A stretch of DNA of 64,000 bases from Faecalicatena fissicatena. GTDB taxonomy: Bacteria > Bacillota > Clostridia > Lachnospirales > Lachnospiraceae. The translations under genes were made by a program, and so were the position numbers. The notes below the pieces were generated by a model that had not been told where the DNA came from, did no database searches, and was given only the letters and a program-made list of their open reading frames with translations. The stretch is taken from NCBI GenBank assembly GCA_001028025.1, contig LDAQ01000023.1, forward strand, positions 1 through 64,000, written 5' to 3'. Below are positions 8,337-17,708 of the stretch, one piece after another (position 1 is the first letter of the stretch; each line of letters starts with the position of its first letter).

Positions 8337-9506
8337 ATGGAATATATAGAGGAGAAAGAGATCGAAAGCAGGCTTCGCGGCCTGATGGATGCGGAGATAG
8401 AGATGGAGCATTTTGCGGGGGCTCTGATTGGATATTATGAAAAGGGGCGGGAGATTTTCTTTAATACGTATGGCATGGCTGACCGGGAGAAAGCGCGGCC
8501 TGTGAAGCGGGATACGATATTCCGGCTTTATTCTATGAGTAAGCCGGTGGCGGCTGTGGCTGCAATGATTCTGGCGGAGAGAGGGATGCTGGAACTGGAG
8601 GCCCCGGTGGGAAAGTATTTGCCGGAGTATGAACGGATGTATGTGCTGGGGGATGAGACGCCTTATACGGTTACTGTTCGGCAGCTCCTGAATATGACCG
8701 CCGGCATTGTTTATCCGGATGATGATGCGGCAGGACAGGAGATGGCGGAGCTATTCGAGGATATCCATGCACATATCAGGGAGGGAAAGCAATATACCAC
8801 AGGAGAAGTTGCACGGAAGATTGCCACAAAGCCTCTGGCGAATGTGCCGGGAAGCGCGTGGCGGTATGGACTCTGTGCTGATGTGCTGGGTGCAGTTATG
8901 GAGGCCGTGTCGGGGATGACACTGGGAGAGCTCTATAAGAAAGAAATTTTTGAACCGCTGGGAATGAAAGATACCGGGTTCTATGTGCCGCGGGAAAAAT
9001 GGGAACGGCTTGCTCAGCTTTACCGGCAGGAGGAGACAGAGAACGGTGTGAAGTTGAAGGTAGAAGCGGAGCGGACGCTTGGTTTAACGAAATGTCTGGA
9101 GCCTCCGGCTTTTGAATCGGCTGGAGCAGGACTTTTGTCTACAGTGGATGACAGCGCGCGGTTCTGTATGATGCTGGCGAATAAGGGGATTCTGGACGGA
9201 GTGCGGATTCTGAAAGAGGAGACTGTGGAGCAGTTTACACGGAATCAGCTTGGGAAAATGCAGACGGATTCCATTTATTTTGAACATATGAAGGGATATG
9301 GTTATGGGAACCTGATGCGGGTGCTCCTGGACAAGAACGCTTCTCCGATCGGAGGAGAACCGGGGGAGTTTGGCTGGGATGGCTGGGCTGGAGCATATAT
9401 GGCTGTGGACATTCAAAAACAGACGGTATTCCTGTTTATGGTTCAGGTCAGTGCATATTCAAACTGGCCTCTGAACAAAGCAATCCGTGGAATATTATGT
9501 GACTGA
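8337..9506 (+). CDS. Serine hydrolase, beta-lactamase class C / esterase family VIII-like
   Basis: 389 aa, typical length for the family (EstB, AmpC-like, PBP4*-like). The active-site motif SxxK appears as YSMSKPVAAVAAMILAE (near residue 65). A tyrosine in WRYGLCADVLG (near 180) occupies the YxN position without the asparagine, and GWDGWAGAYMAVD near the C-terminus replaces the KTG/HxG motif. These changes fit an esterase or peptidase rather than a beta-lactamase. No signal peptide or membrane segment is seen, so it is probably cytoplasmic. AAGGAGG at 8321-8327 suits ATG 8337 (GTG 8334 possible). It stands alone between a hairpin element and a sugar transporter operon. Confidence 0.8.
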   Translation: MEYIEEKEIESRLRGLMDAEIEMEHFAGALIGYYEKGREIFFNTYGMADREKARPVKRDTIFRLYSMSKPVAAVAAMILAERGMLELEAPVGKYLPEYERMYVLGDETPYTVTVRQLLNMTAGIVYPDDDAAGQEMAELFEDIHAHIREGKQYTTGEVARKIATKPLANVPGSAWRYGLCADVLGAVMEAVSGMTLGELYKKEIFEPLGMKDTGFYVPREKWERLAQLYRQEETENGVKLKVEAERTLGLTKCLEPPAFESAGAGLLSTVDDSARFCMMLANKGILDGVRILKEETVEQFTRNQLGKMQTDSIYFEHMKGYGYGNLMRVLLDKNASPIGGEPGEFGWDGWAGAYMAVDIQKQTVFLFMVQVSAYSNWPLNKAIRGILCD

Positions 9507-9657
9507 AAAGATCCTTTTGAGTATAGAAAAAGGAATATCGCATGTTCGGATTTCTAACAAAATGAAAGAATTTTGCAATGAACAAATAAATTAAGACATG
9601 TTAATCTTTATTTATCAAAAGAAATCCCATATCAAACGAGGGTAAGGAGGAAGATTT

Positions 9658-11001
9658 ATGAAACTGAAAAAAGTAACGGCGATGGCTATGACGGCTGTAC
9701 TGGCACTTGGAATGCTGGCGGGGTGTGGAAAGGGTGATTCCAAAGACACCGCAAAGAGTGATGCGGGAAGTAAAGACACAAAGCAGGAGGCAGAAGGTGA
9801 TGTAACCACTATTACGTACTGGGGGTGGGATACCAACTGGTATGAGCCAATGTTTGAGAAGTTCATGGAAGAGAATCCGGACATCAAGATCGAGGCTACA
9901 AATGTTGCATACAGCGATTATTTCACAAAGATCCAGCAGGCAATTGCTTCTGGTTCCGAGCTGCCGACCATGGTACAGCAGAGCTGCACACTGATCGCTA
10001 ACTACAAAGAACTGGGCGTGTTCGAAGATCTGACCTCAGATCCATACAATGTAGATCCTGATATCTTCTTTGACTTTATCAAGGACAGAGCCATGACAGA
10101 AGACGGACAGCTGATTGGTATTGAGCAGTCAGTATCTCCTTCAGCGATTGCATACAAGAGAGATCTTGCAAAAGAGTACTTCGGCACAGACGATCCGGAA
10201 GAACTGGCAGCATTGTTCCAGTCCACAGATGATTACATTACTAAAGGCAAAGAAGTAAACGAGAAATCAGGCGGAGATGCTTATCTGTTCCATTCAAGCG
10301 GCGCTGTTGCAGAGTGGCTGTATTTTGCAGACAGCACAGAGCTTCAGACAGGAGATACCGTGAACTTTACAGAAAAGATGACTCCGGTTATGGATACACT
10401 TGTAAAAATGAGAGACAACAAAGTCGTCGATACTTTTGAAAATGGAACCCCACAGGCAAATGCTACATACGCAGACGACAATCACCTGTTCTATCCTTGT
10501 CCGAACTGGGCAATCTCTTACTACATCAAGGCAAATGACGCTGACGGTGAAGGAAACTGGGGGCTGATGATGCCTGCAACAGGCGGCTACAGCTGCGGCG
10601 GATGCTCTGTAGGAATTACAAATACAAGCACAGATGCAGAGAAAGAAGCAGCCTGGAGATTCATGAAATGGGCATTCCTGGAGCAGGGCGGTGTCGACAC
10701 AGCAAAAGAATCTACAGACTATTATGTACCTACAAAAGAATTTTATGAAGACCCATCTTACGCATCAGGGGCTGATCCGTTCTTTGGAGGACAGGATGTG
10801 GGCGGATTCTTATATGGAGAAATCGCACAGAGCATCGTAATTCCGACTCCTTCAATCTATGACCAGACCGTGATCGATATCCGTGACCTGCTGGCAAATG
10901 CAGTGATGTCAGATTCTGACCTGGATACGCAGGCTCTGATTGACAAGGGACTCGAAGAATGCGCTAACCGTATTACAGACAGTGACATTAAGGTAAAATA
11001 A
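9658..11001 (+). CDS. Sugar ABC transporter substrate-binding lipoprotein
   Basis: 447 aa family-1 solute-binding protein. Signal peptide with lipobox LAGC (lipidated Cys23) and then a Ser/Lys/Asp-rich linker, so it is tethered to the outer face of the membrane. VTTITYWGWDTNWYEPMFEKF begins the mature binding domain and TAKESTDYYVPTKEFYEDP lies in the C-lobe. AAGGAGG precedes ATG 9658. Two permease genes follow but no ATPase, so a shared MsmX-type ATPase encoded elsewhere probably powers the system. The YesN/YesM pair downstream is the likely regulator. The substrate is not readable; such sets usually take up oligosaccharides. Confidence 0.9.
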   Translation: MKLKKVTAMAMTAVLALGMLAGCGKGDSKDTAKSDAGSKDTKQEAEGDVTTITYWGWDTNWYEPMFEKFMEENPDIKIEATNVAYSDYFTKIQQAIASGSELPTMVQQSCTLIANYKELGVFEDLTSDPYNVDPDIFFDFIKDRAMTEDGQLIGIEQSVSPSAIAYKRDLAKEYFGTDDPEELAALFQSTDDYITKGKEVNEKSGGDAYLFHSSGAVAEWLYFADSTELQTGDTVNFTEKMTPVMDTLVKMRDNKVVDTFENGTPQANATYADDNHLFYPCPNWAISYYIKANDADGEGNWGLMMPATGGYSCGGCSVGITNTSTDAEKEAAWRFMKWAFLEQGGVDTAKESTDYYVPTKEFYEDPSYASGADPFFGGQDVGGFLYGEIAQSIVIPTPSIYDQTVIDIRDLLANAVMSDSDLDTQALIDKGLEECANRITDSDIKVK

Positions 11002-11015
11002 GCAAAATGGAAGTG

Positions 11016-11058
11016 AAACGGAAGAGTGCTTTCCCGAAACGGACACCCTTCCGTTTTT
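11016..11058 (+). terminator. Intrinsic terminator/attenuator between binding protein and permeases
   Basis: AAACGGAAG-a-GTG pairs with CAC-c-CTTCCGTTT followed by T residues (11016-11028 with 11044-11057). Partial termination here would give more binding protein than permease, a common arrangement in sugar ABC operons. Confidence 0.7.
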
Positions 11059-11107
11059 TAAGCCCACCGGCAGGGGAAAAGCCGGCGGAGCGTAAGGAGA
11101 AATATCT

Positions 11108-12016
11108 ATGAACAGAAAAGGCAATAAAAAATATACAATCTTGTGGCCGTTATTTTTTGTGGCGCCATTTATCATTTTCTTTCTGGCATTTAATCTGTTC
11201 CCGATCCTGTATTCTGTATTCTTAAGTTTTCATGACTGGAGCGGAATCGGCGACAAAGTATTTATAGGGCTGGATAACTATGTGCGCATCTTCACCCAGG
11301 ACAAAACGGTCTGGAAATCACTGGGGAATACGCTGTATATCATGGTACTGGGCTTTCCTCTCTCTATTTTCCTGGGGCTTGTGCTGGCAGCATTTTTGAG
11401 CAATCTGAAAAAATTCAGGAATGTATTTCAGACAATTAACTTTTTGCCGTATATCACCACCCCGGTTGCAATCGGCCTGATCTTTACATTCCTTTTCGAC
11501 TGGAATACAGGAATTATAAATAAAATTATTACATTCTTCGGCGGAGAGGGTGTCAACTGGCTGGGAAATGCCAAATTTGCCCCGCTGGTTATCGGTTTTA
11601 TGATTATCTGGAAAACAACCGGATATTATATGGCACTGTACCTGGCGGGAATTACCTCCATCTCTGAGGATATATATGAAGCGGCCAAGGTGGATGGCGC
11701 AGGCCCTGTAAAAACATTCTTCAAAATTACACTGCCGCTGTTAAAACCGATCACAATATTTATCGTAATCACAAGTTTGATTTATGCTCTGCAGCTGTTT
11801 GATGAGCCCAACCTGATGTTTAATGTCTCCACAACCAGCGTTATAGGCGGACCGGACAGATCCTGCCTGACTATGGTCTGGAACTTCTATGACGTGGCAT
11901 TTGGTTCTACTGCAAGACTGGGATACGGTTCTGCTGTTGCGACAACGCTCTTTATCATTATTGTAATAACATCGCTGGTCGGCATGAAGCTGATGAATAA
12001 AAAGGAGGGGAAATAA
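11108..12016 (+). CDS. Sugar ABC transporter permease (MalF/UgpA-type)
   Basis: 302 aa, six predicted membrane helices, inner-membrane permease of the carbohydrate CUT1 class. The cytoplasmic EAA loop that docks the ATPase reads YEAAKVDGAGPVKTFFKI (near residue 195), followed by TLPLLKP. It pairs with the next gene, whose ATG begins one base after this stop. A GGAG site precedes ATG 11108. Confidence 0.92.
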   Translation: MNRKGNKKYTILWPLFFVAPFIIFFLAFNLFPILYSVFLSFHDWSGIGDKVFIGLDNYVRIFTQDKTVWKSLGNTLYIMVLGFPLSIFLGLVLAAFLSNLKKFRNVFQTINFLPYITTPVAIGLIFTFLFDWNTGIINKIITFFGGEGVNWLGNAKFAPLVIGFMIIWKTTGYYMALYLAGITSISEDIYEAAKVDGAGPVKTFFKITLPLLKPITIFIVITSLIYALQLFDEPNLMFNVSTTSVIGGPDRSCLTMVWNFYDVAFGSTARLGYGSAVATTLFIIIVITSLVGMKLMNKKEGK

Positions 12017-12832
12017 ATGAAAAAGTTAGCCAGTCCATTATCTTATGTCCTTTTGGTCATCATATCATTTATTTCGCTGTTCCCTTTTTACATGATGATT
12101 ACAATGTCAACGTACAAGACGGAACAGATATTCCAGACCCTGCCGTTTCTGCCATCTGACTATTTCGGACAGAATATATCTACGGTTTTTCAGTCCAATT
12201 TCCTGCAGTCCTATGGAAACAGCCTGTTCATCTCAGTGGTTTCTATGGCTGTCTGTGTGCTGGTAAGCTCCATGGTCGGGTATGCAATGCTTGTCTATGA
12301 CTTTAAGTTCAAAAAAGCGCTGATGAACTTTATTATGCTGACCATGATGGTGCCTACTCAGATCGGTATTATAGGATACATGATTGAAATGAGAAGCCTG
12401 CATCTGACAGGAACATTATGGCCGATGATACTGCTCTGGTTTGCAAATGGATTCGGTGCCTTCTGGATGATACAGTTTATCAATGGTTCCATGCCAATGG
12501 AGATCGTTGAGAGCGCAAGAATTGACGGAGCAGGGGAACTGAAGATCTTTTTCGGGATGGTCTTCCCATGCATCAGGCCAGGCGTGCTTACACTGTGCCT
12601 GCTGATTTTCCTCTGGTCCTGGAACAGTTATCTGGTACCGCTTGTATTTGTTAACAATGAAAGCCTTAATACAATACCGATCTTTATCAAGAGCCTGGCC
12701 AATGCTTATCGCACAGACTACGGTGCGCAGCTTTCAGGCCTGCTCCTCGCAACAATTCCGCTGCTTATCATGTTTATCTGCGGTTCCAAGAGCTTTATCA
12801 AAGGCCTCACCGCGGGTGCAGTCAAGGGGTAA
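12017..12832 (+). CDS. Sugar ABC transporter permease (MalG/UgpE-type)
   Basis: 271 aa, six predicted membrane helices. The EAA loop is ESARIDGAGELKIFFGMVFP (near residue 170). Second half of the permease heterodimer, immediately adjacent to the first gene; GGAGG at 12004-12008 drives it from within the upstream coding end. No nucleotide-binding protein follows. Confidence 0.92.
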   Translation: MKKLASPLSYVLLVIISFISLFPFYMMITMSTYKTEQIFQTLPFLPSDYFGQNISTVFQSNFLQSYGNSLFISVVSMAVCVLVSSMVGYAMLVYDFKFKKALMNFIMLTMMVPTQIGIIGYMIEMRSLHLTGTLWPMILLWFANGFGAFWMIQFINGSMPMEIVESARIDGAGELKIFFGMVFPCIRPGVLTLCLLIFLWSWNSYLVPLVFVNNESLNTIPIFIKSLANAYRTDYGAQLSGLLLATIPLLIMFICGSKSFIKGLTAGAVKG

Positions 12833-12836
12833 TAGA

Positions 12837-12865
12837 GTTCACACCCTGCGGGTGAGTACAGTAAC
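12837..12865 (+). repeat. Small dispersed intergenic hairpin repeat
   Basis: GTTCACACCCTGCGGGTG followed by AGTACAGTAAC. It resembles the hairpin repeat at 51591-51624 (same GTTCACACC start, ACAGTAAC end), which suggests a dispersed element of about 30 bp. It lies between the permease gene and yesN. A -10-like TATAAT for yesN is at 12896-12901. Confidence 0.4.
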
Positions 12866-12931
12866 GAGAGTATTTCACGAGCTCATTGTTCATGGTATAA
12901 TAGTAGAATTACAGGGAATGAGGTAATTCTT

Positions 12932-14455
12932 ATGGATAATTATGTAAAGCTTTACATCGTTGATGACGAGAAAATGGCAATTGAGTATTTTAAAAGATTA
13001 ACAGAGGAGATTTCTCCTGCCTGTAAAGTGGTGGGGGAAGCTCTTCATGGTCCGACTGCGCTGGAGGAGATTCCGAGAGTACAGCCGGATATTGTATTTG
13101 TGGATATCAGCATGCCGGTTATGAATGGGCTGGTCCTGGCAGAGCGGATACTGCAGCAGAATAAAAATCAGATAATTGTACTGCTGACTTCTTACCGGGA
13201 ATTTGACTATGTAAAACGGGGAATGGAACTTGGGGTAAGCAATTATCTGCTGAAAAATGAGCTGACTGCGGAGAGTTTGGGCAGGGAAATCAGCAGTATT
13301 ATGGAACAGATCAGGATTGAGCGAAAGCAGATCCATACATACCAGGAATATAATCTGAAGCAGTTTCTAGAAAGTGAATGCGATCTGACGGAGGGCATGG
13401 AAAATATTTATAAAGGCAGCACTCTAAACAGGTTTGCCCTGACAGTTGTAAAACGTATACATCCTGTCCGTCTGCAGCCTGCATATGAGGAGCATGTCAA
13501 TTTTGAGGCCATGAGGCTCGAAGGATTGGAATATCCGAATGGAATTACGTGCCGTGGGGCAGTCAGAATGTCGGAGGAGCTGTGGGCTTCGGTTTTCTTT
13601 ATTCACGAGGTGGTATCGGACAGTGCAGGGCTGCTGGAGGAATCGGCACAGAAAATGCTGAGGGTATATGAAGGTGCGGGTATTGCTGTCTCCGCTGTTA
13701 TATCAGATGTTTTTCGGAAGTTTACAGACCTTCCGCAGGCATACAGAAGAATTGCCAGGCTCTCACAGCACATGCTGTGTATGGGGAGAGGCAAAGTATA
13801 TCATCAGAGTGATGTGGAAAATGTCCTGAGTGCAGAAAGGAAGACAGAAGTTTACATGTCGGACCTGGTTGGAATTCTGGATGCGGAGAAGATGTCGGAC
13901 GCGGAAGGGCTGATAGACCGTTTATTTGAGGAGGCCGCGGCCTACACCATACAGGAGTTTACCAGAATGGTGCAGGAACTGCATGGTGTCATTAAAAGAT
14001 ATGCCATACGCAAAAAAGTGGATACCAATGTAATCCCGGCACAGAATGAATTTTATTCTGCCAGTGAGGCAAGGGAGTATACCCAGAATATGGTTTCAGA
14101 AATATTTAAGCATTTGCGCGAACAGGAGGAGAAACAGTATTCCAGAAATGTGCTTCTGATTCTGGAGTACATACAGCAGCATTATGCGGAAAATATCTCT
14201 CTTCAAGACATTGCGGAGGCGGTTCAGCTCTCCGAGGGGCATACGAGAAAATGCTTCAAGCAGGAGGTCGGGACGACGGTTGTGGATTATCTCACGGAGT
14301 ACCGCATTAAACGTGCCAAGGAAATGATAAATAATGGTGAGCGGATTACGATTGTCTATGAAAAGGCCGGATTTACTTCCAGCCAGTATTTCAGCTATGT
14401 ATTTAAAAAATATGAGGGCATCAGCCCCAGTGAATATGCACGCCGGATGCGATGA
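12932..14455 (+). CDS. YesN-type response regulator with AraC DNA-binding domain
   Basis: 507 aa. Receiver domain at residues 1-125 with acidic pocket DDE (about 12-14), phosphoacceptor Asp near 57 in DIVFVDISMPVMNG and Lys near 109. A variable middle region follows, then a C-terminal AraC double helix-turn-helix (about 400-507; ISLQDIAEAVQLSEGHTRKC and EKAGFTSSQYFSYVFKKYEG). It forms a two-component system with the kinase 21 nt downstream and should activate the sugar transporter genes upstream, as in other Firmicutes YesM/YesN loci. Confidence 0.92.
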   Translation: MDNYVKLYIVDDEKMAIEYFKRLTEEISPACKVVGEALHGPTALEEIPRVQPDIVFVDISMPVMNGLVLAERILQQNKNQIIVLLTSYREFDYVKRGMELGVSNYLLKNELTAESLGREISSIMEQIRIERKQIHTYQEYNLKQFLESECDLTEGMENIYKGSTLNRFALTVVKRIHPVRLQPAYEEHVNFEAMRLEGLEYPNGITCRGAVRMSEELWASVFFIHEVVSDSAGLLEESAQKMLRVYEGAGIAVSAVISDVFRKFTDLPQAYRRIARLSQHMLCMGRGKVYHQSDVENVLSAERKTEVYMSDLVGILDAEKMSDAEGLIDRLFEEAAAYTIQEFTRMVQELHGVIKRYAIRKKVDTNVIPAQNEFYSASEAREYTQNMVSEIFKHLREQEEKQYSRNVLLILEYIQQHYAENISLQDIAEAVQLSEGHTRKCFKQEVGTTVVDYLTEYRIKRAKEMINNGERITIVYEKAGFTSSQYFSYVFKKYEGISPSEYARRMR

Positions 14456-14476
14456 TCACAGAGGGAGGATATCCAT

Positions 14477-16273
14477 ATGAAACTGCGCTATACATTAAAA
14501 TTTAAGCTGATAGCATCGGTGCTGCTGATTATGTCTGTCACTTTCAGTGTCAGCAGTTTTGTGATTTATCACAATGTGTTTGGAACAATGGAGGAGCAGA
14601 TAATACTGGACGAGCAGCAGAAACTGGAACAGACCAGTCATCAGCTGGAGTACGTGCAGGAATCCGTGGAGGGGGTTGCGAAGCAGATCGTAATCCTTTC
14701 CGAACTTCAGAATCTCATCAAACAGAGCAGAACAAAGGATAGCTTTGCGGCTCTGGTCAGCCATGATAAAGTACGGCGGCTCATTTCTTCCTATACAAAT
14801 ATGCAGCCATATCTGAGCAGTGTCATGGTTATAACGCCTGATGGAAAAACATTTTCCAGTAATCAGTATGAAAAGGAGTTTAAACCAGAGGAGGAGACCT
14901 GGTATCAGGAGTTTAAGGAGCATGATGTACGTTCAGGATTTACGACGCTGCATTCTTATCTTTCTTCGCAGGCAGGATGGCAAAGCGATGTGATCAGTTA
15001 TGTGATGACCTTTAAAGACATCCAGAACGGACAGGATATTATGGGGGATCTCATCATCCATGTGGATTTTAAAGAGCTGATTGCGAAGGCTGAACTGGAT
15101 GACAGCCTGCTGAAGGGCTATGCCCTTTATGACAGATGGGGAAATAAGATCCTGGGCAGTGGAAAAATGACATTGTCTTATGAAACGATAGCAGCAAATG
15201 AGAATGGCAAGTACAGGCTGGATAACGGTAATGTGATTTTGTGCAACCGAAGTTTTGCGGATGGATGGATCATGGTTTCTGAGGTGTACAGTGATCAGAT
15301 CAGGAATAAGCTTTCTACCATGCAGAAGCTGTTTATGATGACCTTTGGCACCGCGATTATTCTGCTGATTGTTCTGATCTACTATTTTATCAATCGGATT
15401 ACCAGGCCGGTAGGGCAGTTACATGCTGCAGCTGAGAAAGTGCGGACCGGTGACTTTAATGTGGAAGTCAATATTAATACAAATGATGAGCTTGAGATTC
15501 TGGGAGATTCTTTTAACAGTATGGTGCAGGATCTGCAGAATCTGCTTGAAGAATCAGTTGAGCATGAAAAAAATATACGGGAAATGGAAATCAACAGGCT
15601 TATGCTGCAGATCAATCCGCATTTTATCTATAATACACTGAACTCCATTGTATATATGGCTCAGATGAAGGGCGACACCGATATTGTGAAGTTTGCAAAT
15701 GCTTTCATATCGCTGCTTCAGGATACCCTGCGTGTGGAAAAGGACAGTATATACATCAGTATGAGGCAGGAAGTGAAGAACATCAGAAACTACCTGACGA
15801 TTCAGGAATACCGGTATCCCGACCGTTTTCAGATTGATTATCGGATTGCTGAGGAGGTTATGGACTGTGAGGTTCCAAATGTACTGATACAGCCAATCGT
15901 GGAAAATGCGATTTTTCATGGACTGGCTGGGAAAATTGAGCCCGGAATGCTCAGCATAGAAGCGCGAAGAGAGCGGGATTGTCTGGTGATCCGCGTGGCG
16001 GATGACGGAATAGGGATGAGCAGGGAAAAGGTAGAGGAACTGCTGGCCTCAGATGAAGAAATTAAAGGGAAAATGCGGACGATCGGCGTGGCAAACGTCA
16101 GTAAACGGATTGCGGAAATATATGGGGACGGATATGGTCTTCAGATTGTCAGTGAGGAAGGAGTGGGTACCAGGGTAACGGTAACAATACCGTACCGCAG
16201 ATACCATAAAACCGATGAAGACAGAATTGAGCGAGCAGAAAAAGAAGGGCCCGTCGAAGCTGGAAAAAATTAG
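14477..16273 (+). CDS. YesM-type sensor histidine kinase
   Basis: 598 aa membrane sensor: helix 1 (about 12-34), extracellular Cache-like sensing region, helix 2 (about 285-305, LFMMTFGTAIILLIVLIYYF), HAMP linker (305-360), then the His_kinase domain with QINPHFIYNTLNS (His near 382), the LytS/YesM signature, and an HATPase domain (470-575; VENAIFHG, DDGIGMS). Its 3' end overlaps the next gene by 59 nt. GGAGG just upstream fits ATG 14477. It probably senses an extracellular sugar or the loaded binding protein. Confidence 0.92.
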   Translation: MKLRYTLKFKLIASVLLIMSVTFSVSSFVIYHNVFGTMEEQIILDEQQKLEQTSHQLEYVQESVEGVAKQIVILSELQNLIKQSRTKDSFAALVSHDKVRRLISSYTNMQPYLSSVMVITPDGKTFSSNQYEKEFKPEEETWYQEFKEHDVRSGFTTLHSYLSSQAGWQSDVISYVMTFKDIQNGQDIMGDLIIHVDFKELIAKAELDDSLLKGYALYDRWGNKILGSGKMTLSYETIAANENGKYRLDNGNVILCNRSFADGWIMVSEVYSDQIRNKLSTMQKLFMMTFGTAIILLIVLIYYFINRITRPVGQLHAAAEKVRTGDFNVEVNINTNDELEILGDSFNSMVQDLQNLLEESVEHEKNIREMEINRLMLQINPHFIYNTLNSIVYMAQMKGDTDIVKFANAFISLLQDTLRVEKDSIYISMRQEVKNIRNYLTIQEYRYPDRFQIDYRIAEEVMDCEVPNVLIQPIVENAIFHGLAGKIEPGMLSIEARRERDCLVIRVADDGIGMSREKVEELLASDEEIKGKMRTIGVANVSKRIAEIYGDGYGLQIVSEEGVGTRVTVTIPYRRYHKTDEDRIERAEKEGPVEAGKN

Positions 16274-17576
16274 TTTCGGGCTGGGCGATTTTTCGGGAAA
16301 TGGTATTTTTACATTTGTTTCAACTTATCTGATGTTTTTTTATACAGACGCGGCAAAGCTGGATCTGGGGGCGATTGGCATGATCCTGCTGGCGGGGAGG
16401 ACGGTGGATGCAGTATTCAGTCCTGTGATGGGTTTTATCGTAGACCGTACGAATACCCGTTTTGGAAAGTGCAGGCCTTTTCTTGCCGCCGGGATACTGC
16501 CGGTATGTTTTTTGATGTGCGCATTATTTTATTCACCGTCTGCCTTTTCGGAACAGGGGAAAATATTATATGCGGCAATGATTTATGTTTTATTCAGTCT
16601 GCTGTACGCATTTATTAATGTTCCGTATTCTACGATGCTGACGGTACTGAGCAGCAGCCAGGATGAGCGGATTGTTTTCAATCTTTTTAAAAATGTAGGG
16701 GCAAACTGCGGCGGCATTTTTGTGACTGCATGTACGCTGTGGCTTGTCAATGAACTGGGAAACAGTAAGCGTCAGGGATTTATGCTTGCAGCAATATTGT
16801 TTGGGACGATATTCCTGTGCTGCTCTCTTGCATGCGCTGTAAATGTGGTGGAGCGGGTGAAACCTGAGAAGGGGCTGCAAAAGTGGGGAATTCTCCAGTC
16901 ACTGAAAACTGCAAAAGATAACCGGCACTGGCTGGTGCTCTGCGGCGTACAGTTTTTAAGCCTTACCTATATGATGGTAAGAAATCAGGGAACACTGTAT
17001 TATACAAAATACTATCTGGGTCAGGAAGAATTAAGCTCTCTTTTTCTTTCAATTATGCCGCTGGCATCGGTTGCAGTAGCCTTTGTACTGCCGTCGATTG
17101 CCCGGAAGAAGGGCATGCGGTTTTGCGTGCGGAGCGGAAATATTCTATGGTGCACGGCAATGGCCGGGACCTGGGCAGCAGGGAAAAATGTGCTGGCGGC
17201 GGTTATATTTCATATTGCAGCAAGCATTGGATGGGCTATGGCCACCGGAATGATATTTGTCATGCTGTCCCAGGTCATTGATTATTCCCAGTGGAAGACA
17301 GGCGTGAGGCCACAGGGATTTTTGACTTCTATGATAGCTCTGGTACAAAAACTGGGTGTTGCCTGTTCCGGCTACATCTGTGCCCTTGTGCTGAAACTGG
17401 GTGGCTACCAGGCGGGCAATGCCGGCGGAGTGGAGACTCTGTTTGCGATTCGTATGAATTTTGCAGGAATTCCCTTAATGCTGTCGGCAGCAGCCATTGT
17501 CCTGATCTCCTTTTATACACTGGATGAACAGTATCCAAAAATAGAACGAGAATTGAACCAGCGCCATGGAGTGTGA
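16215..17576 (+). CDS. GPH-family sugar:cation symporter (MelB-like)
   Basis: 453 aa, 12 predicted membrane segments. Glycoside-pentoside-hexuronide signatures: FGLGDFSGNGIF at the N-terminus, RTVDAVFSPVMGFIVDRTNTRFGKCRP (residues about 57-85, with the cation-site Asp residues) and a late loop VIDYSQWKTGVRPQGF. It likely brings in a disaccharide, glycoside or uronide with Na+ or H+. The start lies inside yesM (59-nt overlap), so translation is probably coupled; no clear ribosome site is seen. Confidence 0.88.
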   Translation: MKTELSEQKKKGPSKLEKISFGLGDFSGNGIFTFVSTYLMFFYTDAAKLDLGAIGMILLAGRTVDAVFSPVMGFIVDRTNTRFGKCRPFLAAGILPVCFLMCALFYSPSAFSEQGKILYAAMIYVLFSLLYAFINVPYSTMLTVLSSSQDERIVFNLFKNVGANCGGIFVTACTLWLVNELGNSKRQGFMLAAILFGTIFLCCSLACAVNVVERVKPEKGLQKWGILQSLKTAKDNRHWLVLCGVQFLSLTYMMVRNQGTLYYTKYYLGQEELSSLFLSIMPLASVAVAFVLPSIARKKGMRFCVRSGNILWCTAMAGTWAAGKNVLAAVIFHIAASIGWAMATGMIFVMLSQVIDYSQWKTGVRPQGFLTSMIALVQKLGVACSGYICALVLKLGGYQAGNAGGVETLFAIRMNFAGIPLMLSAAAIVLISFYTLDEQYPKIERELNQRHGV

Positions 17577-17592
17577 TACAATTAAGAAACAG

Positions 17593-17685
17593 ATACCTTA
17601 TTCTGCAGCTTGCTGCAGATCTGCCCGAAGGGCATGAGTTACGGGATGCCCTTGGGTATACCTTATTCTGCAGCTTGCTGCAGAT
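17593..17685 (+). repeat. Structured intergenic repeat with duplicated 28-bp unit
   Basis: The 28-bp unit beginning ATACCTTATTCTGCAG occurs at 17593-17620 and exactly again at 17658-17685. Each carries a hairpin CTGCAGC-TT-GCTGCAG. Between them lies a second hairpin, AAGGGCAT with ATGCCCTT. Related copies: 20622-20680 (plus) and 19556-19620 (minus). In the 20622 copy the first stem reads CTGCAGT/ACTGCAG, a compensatory change. Confidence 0.65.
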
Positions 17686-17708
17686 GAATGAGAATCAGGA
17701 GGAATATA

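Noticed and set aside
9658..12832. Complete ABC transporter with its own ATPase
   Set aside because: No nucleotide-binding protein occurs in either sugar ABC operon (9.7-12.8 kb or 44.9-48.3 kb); the only ABC ATPase (34822) is of the exporter type.
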